Shown: piece after piece, positions 33,821 through 42,037 of the stretch | Layout: every line of letters starts with the position of its first letter | How positions within the stretch are numbered: the stretch's first letter is position 1 | Assembly (NCBI RefSeq): GCF_000702885.1 | Contig: NZ_JNKO01000018.1 | Span: 1 to 58,288, forward strand | DNA: 58,288 nucleotides | Reading direction: 5' to 3' | From: Oribacterium sp. P6A1 | Lineage (GTDB): Bacteria; Bacillota; Clostridia; Lachnospirales; Lachnospiraceae | Notes under the pieces: model-generated | The model's input: the letters and a program-made list of their open reading frames with translations, nothing else | What the model was told of the DNA's origin: nothing | The model's database searches: none | Translations under genes and position numbers: made by a program

Positions 33821-35038
33821 TCATGCTTCGCAGGCTCTTTTAAATGCAACTTCCTTCTCCTGATACTTGTAGGGAATGAAGAACTCCCTGTGTCCCATGG
33901 CCTCCGACTTGCTGGGCTTTCCTCCTGCGATTTCCAAAACATATCCCATAAGCTCTTCCGCCATTTCGTCTATGCTTTTCTCACCCGTTAGAATGGGGCT
34001 TGCATCAAATTCCATATCCTCACTCATTCTCTCAAAAGTTGCATGATTTCCGGTTATCTTTATGCAGGGAGAAACTGCGCTTCCTACCACATTCCCTCTG
34101 CCCGTAACCAGAAAAACCATATGCGCCCCGCAGCTTATGAGATCCATGAGCCCCTCACTGTCATTGGGATTTGTTATCCCGAACTGCATCCAGTAAGGAT
34201 CCGGTGTGGAATCAAGAAGCCACAGTCCCGGATGTTTCGGAGGGGCAGACACCTTTATTACCCCCTCAATCTTTTTGGTCCCGCTCTTTGCAACAGCTCC
34301 CATGGACTTCTCTTCGATAGTACTCAATCCCCCGGCAAAATTTCCCGGGCTCACGGAATACTGTCTCACCGACTTACAGTAGTCGAGGGCCTTTTCATAT
34401 GTGTAACGTATCTCCTTCGCAGCTTCCGCATTTGCAGCTCTCTGTTCCAGCAGGTCTCCGAGCCCTATGGCCTCTACAATTTCCTCAAATACAGCAGTGC
34501 CCCCAAGCTCCACCAGCCTGTCATAGAACCTCCCGACTAAAGCATTACCCGCAAGTCCCGAGGTATAGTCTGAGCCTCCGCACTCAGCACCTATGACGAG
34601 ATCCGAAATTCTCATTTCCACTTTTTCGGCTTCTGCAAGCTTTGCCAATGTCTCCTTAACCCACCTGAGACCCTTCTCTATGGTCTTCGAGGTTCCGCCT
34701 TCCTTTTGAATGAACATCCAGGCATTGGGCTTACCTTCCTTTTCCGCTATATCGGAAAGCCACTCCGGCTGTATGTATTCGCAGCCGAGACCCACCGACA
34801 GCACCGCTCCTATATTCGGATGCCGTATCATGCTTATGAGCATGTTGACGGCATACTGATTATCCGTACATCCGTCAAATCCAATGAGCTCAACATCAGG
34901 ATCAGCGGAAAGCTCAACTATACGCCGTGCCACAAACTCAGAACACTTGACGGTATAGATAACCAGAACCCGGTTTCTGATTCCCGGAGAACCATTCTTC
35001 CTTTTAAATCCGGGCCATGTAATTTCCTCAGCTTTCAT
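33821..35038 (-). CDS. uxaA: altronate dehydratase, large subunit (UxaA C-terminal part)
   Basis: A 405-residue UxaA/GarD-family protein. It dehydrates D-altronate to 2-keto-3-deoxygluconate, using Fe/Mn. It begins at the position where the single-chain enzyme continues after the SAF domain. Motifs are 'FKRKNGSPGIRNRVLVIYTV', 'GFDGCTDNQYAVNMLI', 'LSVGLGCEY', 'IGAECGGSDYTSGLAGNALVG' and 'DSTPDPYWMQFGITNPNDSEGLMDLISCGAHMVFLVTGRGNVVGSAVSPCIKITGN'. The SAF half is the separate gene at 35178. The start ATG has a ribosome site 'GGTGTATGA' region; a better one was not seen. Confidence 0.92.
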   Translation of the reverse strand: MKAEEITWPGFKRKNGSPGIRNRVLVIYTVKCSEFVARRIVELSADPDVELIGFDGCTDNQYAVNMLISMIRHPNIGAVLSVGLGCEYIQPEWLSDIAEKEGKPNAWMFIQKEGGTSKTIEKGLRWVKETLAKLAEAEKVEMRISDLVIGAECGGSDYTSGLAGNALVGRFYDRLVELGGTAVFEEIVEAIGLGDLLEQRAANAEAAKEIRYTYEKALDYCKSVRQYSVSPGNFAGGLSTIEEKSMGAVAKSGTKKIEGVIKVSAPPKHPGLWLLDSTPDPYWMQFGITNPNDSEGLMDLISCGAHMVFLVTGRGNVVGSAVSPCIKITGNHATFERMSEDMEFDASPILTGEKSIDEMAEELMGYVLEIAGGKPSKSEAMGHREFFIPYKYQEKEVAFKRACEA

Positions 35039-35177
35039 TCATACACCATCCTTCAAACTCATACCCCTGGAATCTGCTGTTTCAACTCAGGAATATATAT
35101 TCCCGGGTAATCTCCCCCGGCATCTACCGTGGTCCATTTCAGGATACTTCCGGTCTTTAATCTCAAAAAACCGTTGC

Positions 35178-35540
35178 TCACTCATATCTGATATCCTTCG
35201 GAGCCCCCGTTACTGCATCAAGATGACCGGACCTTTCGTCATAGTTCGAACACATCACATGAAGATGGATCCAGCTCCCTTCGGGGATGTCTGCAGTAGC
35301 CCTTCCTATGACAACACCGTATTTCAGGATACTCTCATCCTTTTTTATATCCCTGAGGGCTATCTTGTGTCCTACAGGGATGTCCTCCACAGCTTCCATC
35401 CCGCCGCGGTCTCCCTCACCGATAATCTCACATCGCTCCCCCTTCGGTATTTCCGTAAGGGCCGTGGCCACATTATCATCATGATTAATCTGAAATGCTC
35501 TGTACAATATCTTATCCTCGTTTTCTATGTCCATTCCCAC
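35178..35540 (-). CDS. uxaA: altronate dehydratase, small SAF-domain subunit
   Basis: A 120-residue SAF domain, the N-terminal half of UxaA split off as a separate subunit. Segments are 'ILYRAFQINHDDNVATALTEIPKGERCEII', 'DIPVGHKIALRDIKKDESILKYGVVIGRATADIPEGSWIHLH' and 'NYDERSG'. The SAF fold closes the active site with the large subunit. Start: either GTG 35540 or ATG 35534. The split arrangement is common in Firmicute and archaeal sugar-acid dehydratases. It precedes the large subunit by 140 bases. Confidence 0.9.
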   Translation of the reverse strand: MGMDIENEDKILYRAFQINHDDNVATALTEIPKGERCEIIGEGDRGGMEAVEDIPVGHKIALRDIKKDESILKYGVVIGRATADIPEGSWIHLHVMCSNYDERSGHLDAVTGAPKDIRYE

Positions 35541-35606
35541 AGACTGCCTGTGCCAGAAACCACATACAGTTATGTTTCATTAACCATCCACATATGCCGC
35601 GGCATC

Positions 35607-36317
35607 TCACAGTATCCCGTATTTTGCAAATGCATCCGTGGAAGACATTCCCCCCTCGATGGCTTTACGAACCACCTTCTCACCTGATGCTTTAATCAGA
35701 GCCTTTTCCAGAACCTCATCCTTTATCTCCTTCGGAATAACCAGTACTCCGTCAATGTCTCCGAATATGAGATCACCGTCATGTATAGTCACCTGGCCGA
35801 TTTCGATAGGACATCTGTACTTGAAAACATAGGTACGGATGGAACTGTCCTGGGCCCAAGTAGCCCTGCAGAATACCGGAAAATTCTGTCCGAGAACCTG
35901 AGGTGTGTCTCTGGAATAGCCGTCAAGAATTGCTCCGACTGCTCCCCTTGCCTTTGCTGTTGCCGTTAGTAGTTCTCCCCACAGAGCGGAATTATGTGCA
36001 CCTGTTGCCACATAGATTTCATTCTTCTGAAGCTGATCCAGTGCCTCTGTCATAAGTCCGAAGGGCTTCTCCGGATACTCATAAACATCATTCTCCAGAA
36101 TGGTACATGCGTATCCCGCCACCTTCAGACGGTTATCCGGCACACTTCTGTCTATAAATGCCTCTGCCGGAACAAGCGCCTCAAGGGGCTTTATCTCAGC
36201 AGGAAGGAACTGATGGGGATACCCCATCTGATCCAGTATGTCTCCCACCACCGGTGTATATAGTTTTTCCTTCATCAAGGCAAACATCTCTTCGTCATTG
36301 TTCCACTGCTTTTCCAT
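35607..36317 (-). CDS. RraA-type class II pyruvate aldolase
   Basis: About 236 residues from ATG 36317 (MEKQWNN), with GAGGA at 8 bases. The longer frame upstream runs through the palindromic element and is not coding. The RraA/HMG-aldolase fold is clear: 'LYTPVVGDILDQMGY', 'GAHNSALWGELLTATAKARGAVGAILDGYSRD' with the substrate Arg-Asp pair, and 'DGDLIFGDIDGVLVIPKE'. These enzymes split 4-hydroxy-2-oxo acids or decarboxylate oxaloacetate. In this operon a 2-keto-3-deoxy acid is the likely substrate. It sits directly upstream of the SAF subunit gene. Confidence 0.88.
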   Translation of the reverse strand: MEKQWNNDEEMFALMKEKLYTPVVGDILDQMGYPHQFLPAEIKPLEALVPAEAFIDRSVPDNRLKVAGYACTILENDVYEYPEKPFGLMTEALDQLQKNEIYVATGAHNSALWGELLTATAKARGAVGAILDGYSRDTPQVLGQNFPVFCRATWAQDSSIRTYVFKYRCPIEIGQVTIHDGDLIFGDIDGVLVIPKEIKDEVLEKALIKASGEKVVRKAIEGGMSSTDAFAKYGIL

Positions 36318-36339
36318 ATCTAAATTCCTCGATTCATGT

Positions 36340-36530
36340 ATTATCAGGCAAATGCCCATATAATATATAAGTCCTACGCATTGCTTCGCTTTCGCTCCCG
36401 CCATGCTACAGAAATCTCGAATCCGCGCTAACGCGCTACTTCTCGATTCCTGTTGTCGTATCAGATGTCTGTGCATACTTACAAGCAAGCTTGACGTATA
36501 CACAGCCGCCTGATACAGGACTTATACAAT
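36340..36530. repeat. palindromic element upstream of the aldolase gene
   Basis: Outer pairs are TATCAGGC/GCCTGATA and TATAAGTCCT/AGGACTTATA. Inside is a GC-rich stretch with GCTTCGC, CTCGA, CGCGCTAACGCGC and more. It is about 190 bases. It lies between the terminator of the TRAP operon and the aldolase start, so it would be in the leader of the downstream genes. It recalls the element at the right window end, which also has an ATAAGTC/GACTTAT end motif. A MITE-like element or leader structure is possible. Confidence 0.55.
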
Positions 36531-36562
36531 AAAAATGCTGCCAAAGCATCTCAGCAGCATTC
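36531..36562 (-). terminator. terminator of the second TRAP operon
   Basis: Arms AATGCTGC (36534-36541) and GCAGCATT (36554-36561) are followed on the minus strand by TTTTTATTG. It lies 43 bases beyond the dctM stop, so transcription of the downstream uronate genes needs readthrough or another promoter. Confidence 0.65.
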
Positions 36563-36603
36563 ATCTAAACTACTTCATATAAAATTACGCCAATCATCTG
36601 TCA

Positions 36604-37911
36604 TCAGCCTATACCAACCGGCATAATGAGATTCGGAATAGTCATACAGAAGGCCGGAATATAGGTAACTACCAGAAGTACGATGATCATACAGATATAG
36701 AACGGAATCATACTCTTTGAAAGCTTCTCCAAAGGAATCTTCGAGATAGCCGCACCGATGAAAAGTGTAGAACCTACAGGCGGTGTAACGAGTCCTATAC
36801 CAAGATTAGTGATCATGATGACACCGAAGTGTACAGGGTCTATACCTATGGATGTTGCTATAGGAAGAAGGATCGGTGTCAGAACCAGAATGATAACGCT
36901 CATGTCCATCATGGTTCCGAAAATAAGCATCAGAATGTTCATCATGATGAGGATCGCATACTTGTTGGTTGTGATTCCGAGGATAGTTCCCGAAATCATA
37001 GCCGGTACCTTAAGATAGGTAAGCAGCCATCCAAAGGCGCTTGATGTAGATATAAGGATCAGCACTATGGCAAGGGTGTTCAATGCATTTTCCAGAACAT
37101 TCCAGAAATCCCTGAAAGTCATCTTCTTATAGATAAAGAACGAAACAATCAGCGACCATACCACCGCAATGGCTGCAGACTCTGTTGCCGTGAAAACTCC
37201 GGCTACAACACCTACCACAACGATCATAACCGTAAACATTCCCCAGATCGCTGATGTGGCCGTCTTGAAAAGATAGCTGATACTGAAAGGTGTTCCCTTG
37301 GGATAATTTCTCTTTATGGAAATCACATAGCTGTAGATCATAAGAACGATCCCCAGGAAAACTCCGGGCGCGAAGCCTGCAAGGAACAGACGTCCTACAG
37401 AAACACTTCCCGCTACAGTTGAGTAAATAACCATGTTATGGCTTGGGGGGATAAGGATACCCTCAACGGAGCTTGCCATGGTAACGTCAGTGGAGAAATC
37501 TCCGTCATATCCCTGCTTTTCCATCATGGGAATAAGAATGGTTCCGAGAGATGCCGTATCCGCTGCGGAGGAACCTGAGATTCCGCCGAAGAACATGGAC
37601 GCCACGATATTTACCATGGCAAGTCCGCCCCTGATCCATCCGACCAATGCGTCCGACAGCTCTATGAGCTTATCGCTGATGCCTCCCTTTCCCATTATCT
37701 CGCCGGAGATGATGAAGAAGGGCACTGCCATAAGTGAGAAGGAGAACACTCCTTTTACCATCAGCTGCACAACCTGCATAAGGGGCAGCTGAAGATATAT
37801 AAAGGTAATAACCGAAGCCATGCCTATTGCATAGGCGATAGGCATTCTCAAAATGATGAAGCCAAAGAACATGCCTATGAGCATGATCGTAGCCACTGTT
37901 GTACTAGGCAT
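36604..37911 (-). CDS. dctM: TRAP transporter large permease (DctM), second system
   Basis: A 435-residue DctM from ATG 37911 (MPSTTVA), with GGAG at 11 bases. About 12 membrane segments with the standard motifs 'VASMFFGGISGSSAADTASLG', 'GILIPPSHNMVIYSTVAG' and 'NLGIGLVTPPVGSTLFIGA'. It overlaps the dctQ 3' end by 8 bases, so it is translationally coupled. The uronate context points to import of galacturonate, glucuronate or related acids. Confidence 0.94.
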   Translation of the reverse strand: MPSTTVATIMLIGMFFGFIILRMPIAYAIGMASVITFIYLQLPLMQVVQLMVKGVFSFSLMAVPFFIISGEIMGKGGISDKLIELSDALVGWIRGGLAMVNIVASMFFGGISGSSAADTASLGTILIPMMEKQGYDGDFSTDVTMASSVEGILIPPSHNMVIYSTVAGSVSVGRLFLAGFAPGVFLGIVLMIYSYVISIKRNYPKGTPFSISYLFKTATSAIWGMFTVMIVVVGVVAGVFTATESAAIAVVWSLIVSFFIYKKMTFRDFWNVLENALNTLAIVLILISTSSAFGWLLTYLKVPAMISGTILGITTNKYAILIMMNILMLIFGTMMDMSVIILVLTPILLPIATSIGIDPVHFGVIMITNLGIGLVTPPVGSTLFIGAAISKIPLEKLSKSMIPFYICMIIVLLVVTYIPAFCMTIPNLIMPVGIG

Positions 37912-38500
37912 AGTTTCTTTTCTCCTCTCTGCACTTTCTTGCCTCCTGAAGCCTTGCCTCATGCTCCGCCTGCTCAGCCTCTTTCTTTGCCTTTTCAGCC
38001 GCCCAGAAATCTATATACTCCCTGGGAACCTTGTCGATCTTTTTGAAAAGTGCAAGGAAAAATCTCTCACTCTGCATAAGAAGCATGCAAATTCCCGCAA
38101 GCGGTACCGCACCGTAAAGTACAGCCTGAGGAACCGGAATACCCGACATGGTGCTCTTGGTCATAAGTGCGCAGAACTGCACTCCGTATATGATCATGAA
38201 CAGTGAAAATGCGAAGATCATCACCTGACTCAGCACCTTGAGAAGATCAATGACCTTTTTCGGAAGTATGAAGTCAAGTATCATTACCCTGAGGTGCGTA
38301 TCGGTTCTGACTGCAAGAGATGCGCTGACCAAAGCCATATAGACCATGCAGAGCAGAATGGACTGCTCGCCCCATCTGGGTGTTTTGTGTAAGATGTACC
38401 GGCAGAATACTACATAACTCGTGATACAAATAGATATGATGAACACTATTTTACAGAATGACATAAACAGCCAATACACAGTGTCATAGAACTTTTTCAT
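37904..38500 (-). CDS. dctQ: TRAP transporter small permease (DctQ), second system
   Basis: A 198-residue protein with four membrane segments and the DctQ core 'WGEQSILLCMVYMALVSASLAVRTDTHLRV'. The C-terminal 40 residues are highly charged ('KKAEQAEHEARLQEARK'-type), longer than in the first DctQ. Its 3' end overlaps dctM by 8 bases. The gap to dctP upstream (84 bases) carries a long stem-loop. Confidence 0.9.
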   Translation of the reverse strand: MKKFYDTVYWLFMSFCKIVFIISICITSYVVFCRYILHKTPRWGEQSILLCMVYMALVSASLAVRTDTHLRVMILDFILPKKVIDLLKVLSQVMIFAFSLFMIIYGVQFCALMTKSTMSGIPVPQAVLYGAVPLAGICMLLMQSERFFLALFKKIDKVPREYIDFWAAEKAKKEAEQAEHEARLQEARKCREEKRNYA

Positions 38501-38522
38501 CAGTCATCCTCCTGCATTTTTG

Positions 38523-38564
38523 AACGTCAGCCCTTTAGGAATTGAAAATCCCGGGGCTGACGTT
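38523..38564 (-). promoter_or_regulatory. dctP-dctQ intercistronic stem-loop
   Basis: The 11-base arms AACGTCAGCCC (38523-38533) and GGGCTGACGTT (38554-38564) are perfect. There is no T-run on the minus strand. It probably protects the dctP message end, giving more binding protein than permease, as in other binding-protein operons. Confidence 0.55.
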
Positions 38565-38584
38565 AAATGTCCATTCCTTAATTA

Positions 38585-39754
38585 TTAACCCTGAACCTCT
38601 ACAACCTTCTGAAGAAGATCCTCGATGCCCTCTGTGTAGCCGGCCCAGACTGTCTTACAAGCCTCCTGAGCTGCTGCAACGTCTGAATCGCTCATCTCAA
38701 GGATAGTAACTCCGAGATCCTCAAGCTTCTTCTTAAGTTCAACCTCTTCACTCTCGATCTGAGCCTTGTTCCACTCTGAAGCCTTCTTTCCTGCCTCGCG
38801 AAGGATCTGCTGGTCATCTGCTGAAAGCGCATCCCACTTAGCCTGTGCCATAAGGATGATTCCGGGTGAGAATGTATGTCTTGAAAGCAGATAGTAAGGA
38901 GCTACTTCATAGAACTTGTTTGAGTAATATCCCGGATATCCGTTCTCTGCACCGTCAACAACACCTGACTGAAGCGATGTATAAAGCTCGCTGTAGGAAA
39001 TAGGTGTCGGTTCACAGCCAAGTGCCTTCATGGTATCCATCATGAGCTGTGTCTCAGGAACTCTGATTTTAAGTCCCTTGATGTCTGAGAATCCCTTAAT
39101 TTCATTTCTTGTGAAAATGTTTCTGGCACCTTCGTCTGTGTAGGTGATGCCAACCATGCCGGCTCCGACGTCCACACCCTCTGTGAAGAATGCCTGACCA
39201 AGTTCCTCATTCTCAAGAACCTTCCACATGCTCTCACGGCTCTTGAAAATGAATGGGAGACCGAACATATTAAGCTTTCTGAAACCGTAATCAGAAAGTG
39301 AGTTTGTGTTTCCACGATAGAAATCAACTGTTCCGCCGCCCATCTGAAGAGCATTGAGACAGGTCTTCTCATCACCCAGTGTTGATGAAGAGTTTACTTC
39401 TATAACGATACGTCCGTCAGACATGTCGTGAACATACTTTGAGAACATGTAGCCTGCTCTGGTGTTAATGTTGTCATCAGGATTCAGCTCGCCATACTTG
39501 AATACCATCTCGGCATCCTTTTCCCAGTCAAGAATGGTCTGAAGATCCGGCATAGTATCATCTGATTCCACAGCTTCCTTCTTCTCCTCTTTTGCTGCCT
39601 CCGGAGCTGCCGCTGTAGTCTCGGCAGTTTTCTCAGCCGCCTTCTCTGTTGCAGCTGCCGTGGCTGCTGTAGTGGCTGTGTTTGATGATCCGCAAGCTGC
39701 CAGTCCTGTGAGCATTGCTGAAGCTATAGCAAGTGCTACCAATCTTTTTCTCAT
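38585..39754 (-). CDS. dctP: TRAP solute-binding lipoprotein (DctP), second system
   Basis: A 389-residue binding protein from ATG 39754, with AAAGGAGG at 5 bases. The signal peptide ends with lipobox LAAC (Cys21 or so). A long Ala/Thr/Glu-rich linker (residues 25-65) precedes the DctP domain. Motifs: 'MFSKYVHDMSDGRIVIEVNSSSTLGDEKTCLNALQMGG', 'IKGLKIRVPETQLM' (substrate Arg) and 'ELYTSLQSGVVDGAENGY'. It lies in the uronate operon, so sugar acids are the likely ligands. The operators at 39861-40121 lie in its promoter region. Confidence 0.93.
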   Translation of the reverse strand: MRKRLVALAIASAMLTGLAACGSSNTATTAATAAATEKAAEKTAETTAAAPEAAKEEKKEAVESDDTMPDLQTILDWEKDAEMVFKYGELNPDDNINTRAGYMFSKYVHDMSDGRIVIEVNSSSTLGDEKTCLNALQMGGGTVDFYRGNTNSLSDYGFRKLNMFGLPFIFKSRESMWKVLENEELGQAFFTEGVDVGAGMVGITYTDEGARNIFTRNEIKGFSDIKGLKIRVPETQLMMDTMKALGCEPTPISYSELYTSLQSGVVDGAENGYPGYYSNKFYEVAPYYLLSRHTFSPGIILMAQAKWDALSADDQQILREAGKKASEWNKAQIESEEVELKKKLEDLGVTILEMSDSDVAAAQEACKTVWAGYTEGIEDLLQKVVEVQG

Positions 39755-40144
39755 ATTTTCCTCCTTTAATGAGTTGTCAGACCCTTTAGATTTTGTTTTG
39801 CGCAAAGGCCCGACAATAGGTGACAAGTCATGGAAACTCTGTCACATTCTTAATGCAATTAAACGTTCCGCTTAAAATTCTTCGTTCTGAAACGTTTCAC
39901 TTAATAAGCCAAGATTAATCCCTCGCAGGATAATTGTCAACAAACTTTTATAAATATTGTATATCATCCGCATGATATATGAATATATTTTATGCATCAT
40001 TACAACCGCCGTATATTTGCAGCCCTGCTGCAACTTGGCAAAACATTACGGTATTTACTTTTAAATGGTTAAATGTTAGTATAAAAATCACAAAAATGAT
40101 ATATTTTCTAAAACGTTTCAGTTCAGGCAGCAGAGGAGGATTTT
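39755..40144. promoter_or_regulatory. divergent control region with LacI-type operators
   Basis: This 390-base gap contains no gene. It has a perfect 12-base palindrome TGAAACGTTTCA at 39888-39899, a second AAAACGTTTCA at 40110-40120 and a half site AAACGTTCC at 39861-39869. They flank divergent promoters: dctP on the minus strand, the YcxB-like gene on the plus strand. They match LacI/GalR-family operators (or cre). The LacI regulator at 30219 is the likely binder. CcpA is an alternative. Confidence 0.65.
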
Positions 40145-40675
40145 ATGGCTTACACCGAACAAAACCTTGCGGTTTTCCATTCAAAGATCACAGACTCCGA
40201 CTTCAGGAGATTCTCTTTTTACAACGGACTCATCAGAAATCACAGTTTAATTAAGACAGCATTATTCGCGGTGCTGCTCTGTCTCTTCGGCTGGTGCAAC
40301 TACCACGCAGGCATGCCCCTTCTTTGCCTCTCCTTTGTTCTGCCGGGTCTGCTGCTTCCCTTTGTTTATCTTTTCAGATACCGGAAGAGCGTGAACACCC
40401 AGATAGAGACATTGAAACTCTCCAGAGAGCCGAAGGATGCATATACTGTAGGCTTTACAGACAGAGGTATATGGATAAACCGGGGCAACGAACATGTCGC
40501 GCTTGACTGGGAACGTCTTGACAGCGCTGTATCAGTAAAAGATGCCACCTATCTTTACTATATGAAGAACAGGGCGCTTATCCTTCCGGACAACGCCTTA
40601 ACTCTCTCGGACATTGCCTCCTTCAAGGCTCTTTTGTCCGAAAAAATGGGGCAAAGGCAGGAGCGTAAAGCGTGA
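40145..40675 (+). CDS. YcxB-like membrane protein, second copy
   Basis: A 176-residue protein with an N-terminal soluble region, two close membrane segments (about residues 38-78: 'TALFAVLLCLFGWCNY', 'PLLCLSFVLPGLLLPFVYLF') and a C-terminal beta domain ('YTVGFTDRGIWINRGNEHVALDWERLDSAVSVKDATYLYYMKN'). It is the same architecture as the 21794 protein. The ribosome site is GAGGAGG at 6 bases. It is the first gene of the plus-strand arm, divergent from dctP. Confidence 0.7.
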   Translation: MAYTEQNLAVFHSKITDSDFRRFSFYNGLIRNHSLIKTALFAVLLCLFGWCNYHAGMPLLCLSFVLPGLLLPFVYLFRYRKSVNTQIETLKLSREPKDAYTVGFTDRGIWINRGNEHVALDWERLDSAVSVKDATYLYYMKNRALILPDNALTLSDIASFKALLSEKMGQRQERKA

Positions 40676-40737
40676 AGTATTCCAACATAGGCTTTTGACA
40701 ATCAAAAAATTTTTCCATATCAAGGAGAACATCTATC

Positions 40738-41865
40738 ATGATAATTCAAAAATTCGAATCCTGGTGGGTCGAAAGAGGCCGCTGCCTCTTTGACGAAAAA
40801 AGACAGGGCGGCGCCAAGATGGGCTGGGACGTCCTGGTCATAAAACTCACCACCGACACCGGTATAGAGGGCATCGCGACCTGTATGGCAGCAAGATCAG
40901 GGGCGGTTTCCGAGTCTTATCTCAACGAAACCGTGGCGCCTGTTGTTCTTGGCAAAGATCCTCATGACAGAGAGGCCATCTTCCAGGAGCTTTGGATCAT
41001 CGACAGACACGAAGCATTTTTCCCTGTCTTTCTTCCTGGCCCCGTTGACGTAGCCCTTTGGGATATTTGTGCCAAAGAAGCCGGGCTTCCCCTATTCAAG
41101 TACATAGGAGCCTACAGAACCGGTCTTCCTGCCTATGCAAGCTCCAACTTCCTGCCATCGGTTCAGGCCTATGTAGACGAAGCTCTCTACTATAAAGAGA
41201 AAGGGTTAAAGGGTTATAAGATGCACCCGGCAGGACCTGCAGAATTTGATATGCAGGTACATCAGGCCGTTCGTGATGCAGTTGGTCCTGATTACGCCCT
41301 TATGACAGATCCTGTAGGAGATTACACTCTGGATGAAGCTGTCAGGGTAGGACGTCAGCTGGAAAGACTTAATTTTGAATGGTTCGAGGAACCTTTCAGG
41401 GATTTTGAACTCTATAAATACACAGAGCTGTGCAGAATTCTGGACATACCTATAGCTGCCACAGAAACCACAAGAGGCTGTCACTGGGGTGTGGCCCAGG
41501 TCATCAACCAGCATGCTGCAGACATTGTAAGAGCGGATGTTTCATGGAAAGACGGTATCACAGGGACTTTAAAGATAGCTCACCTTGCAGAAGCCTTCGG
41601 TCTCAATGTAGAGATACATACAACCACCATGAACTATATGGATATGGCCAACCTTCATGTAAGCTGTGCCATAAAGAACTGCAAATACTTTGAGTACTTC
41701 GTTCCGGAAGATAATTACAGACTTCCCATGAAGGGCGATCTTCCAATCGATGAAAACGGAATCATCCATGTCCCTGAGGATAAGCCGGGTGTGGGTGTGG
41801 AGCTTGACTGGGATCTCATAAACAAAGCCTGCCATAATTACATCTGCCAGGAATACAAAGGCTGA
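40738..41865 (+). CDS. enolase-superfamily acid-sugar dehydratase (mandelate racemase subgroup)
   Basis: A 375-residue enzyme of the mandelate racemase/muconate lactonizing family. The metal ligands are Asp191 ('TDPVGDY'), Glu217 ('FEEPF') and Glu243 ('ATETTRG'). The second-strand base pair reads KMH (Lys161, His163). On the other side His294 lies in 'EIHTTTMNY'. This set is expected to abstract an alpha-proton and eliminate water from a sugar acid. The KxH rather than KxK motif is uncommon. It is in the uronate regulon, so a uronic or aldonic acid is the likely substrate. An AAGGAG-like site precedes ATG 40738. Confidence 0.85.
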   Translation: MIIQKFESWWVERGRCLFDEKRQGGAKMGWDVLVIKLTTDTGIEGIATCMAARSGAVSESYLNETVAPVVLGKDPHDREAIFQELWIIDRHEAFFPVFLPGPVDVALWDICAKEAGLPLFKYIGAYRTGLPAYASSNFLPSVQAYVDEALYYKEKGLKGYKMHPAGPAEFDMQVHQAVRDAVGPDYALMTDPVGDYTLDEAVRVGRQLERLNFEWFEEPFRDFELYKYTELCRILDIPIAATETTRGCHWGVAQVINQHAADIVRADVSWKDGITGTLKIAHLAEAFGLNVEIHTTTMNYMDMANLHVSCAIKNCKYFEYFVPEDNYRLPMKGDLPIDENGIIHVPEDKPGVGVELDWDLINKACHNYICQEYKG

Positions 41866-42037
41866 TGCCATAAGCTTTTTCTCTTTTGAAGCAAATTCAA
41901 ACAGAAAAAAGCCATACATAATGCCGATTAAAACCGCTGCCTGCACCGCCGGAGTTATGATCCTTCGGAAGTCATGCAGCGGATATGGTACATAGAACTA
42001 AAAGCCGTATATGCACTGCGGCAGAACGGAGAATATC

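Noticed and set aside
36318-36503. 62-codon 5' extension of the RraA-type aldolase
   Set aside because: It translates the palindromic element; a good ribosome site lies before ATG 36317.
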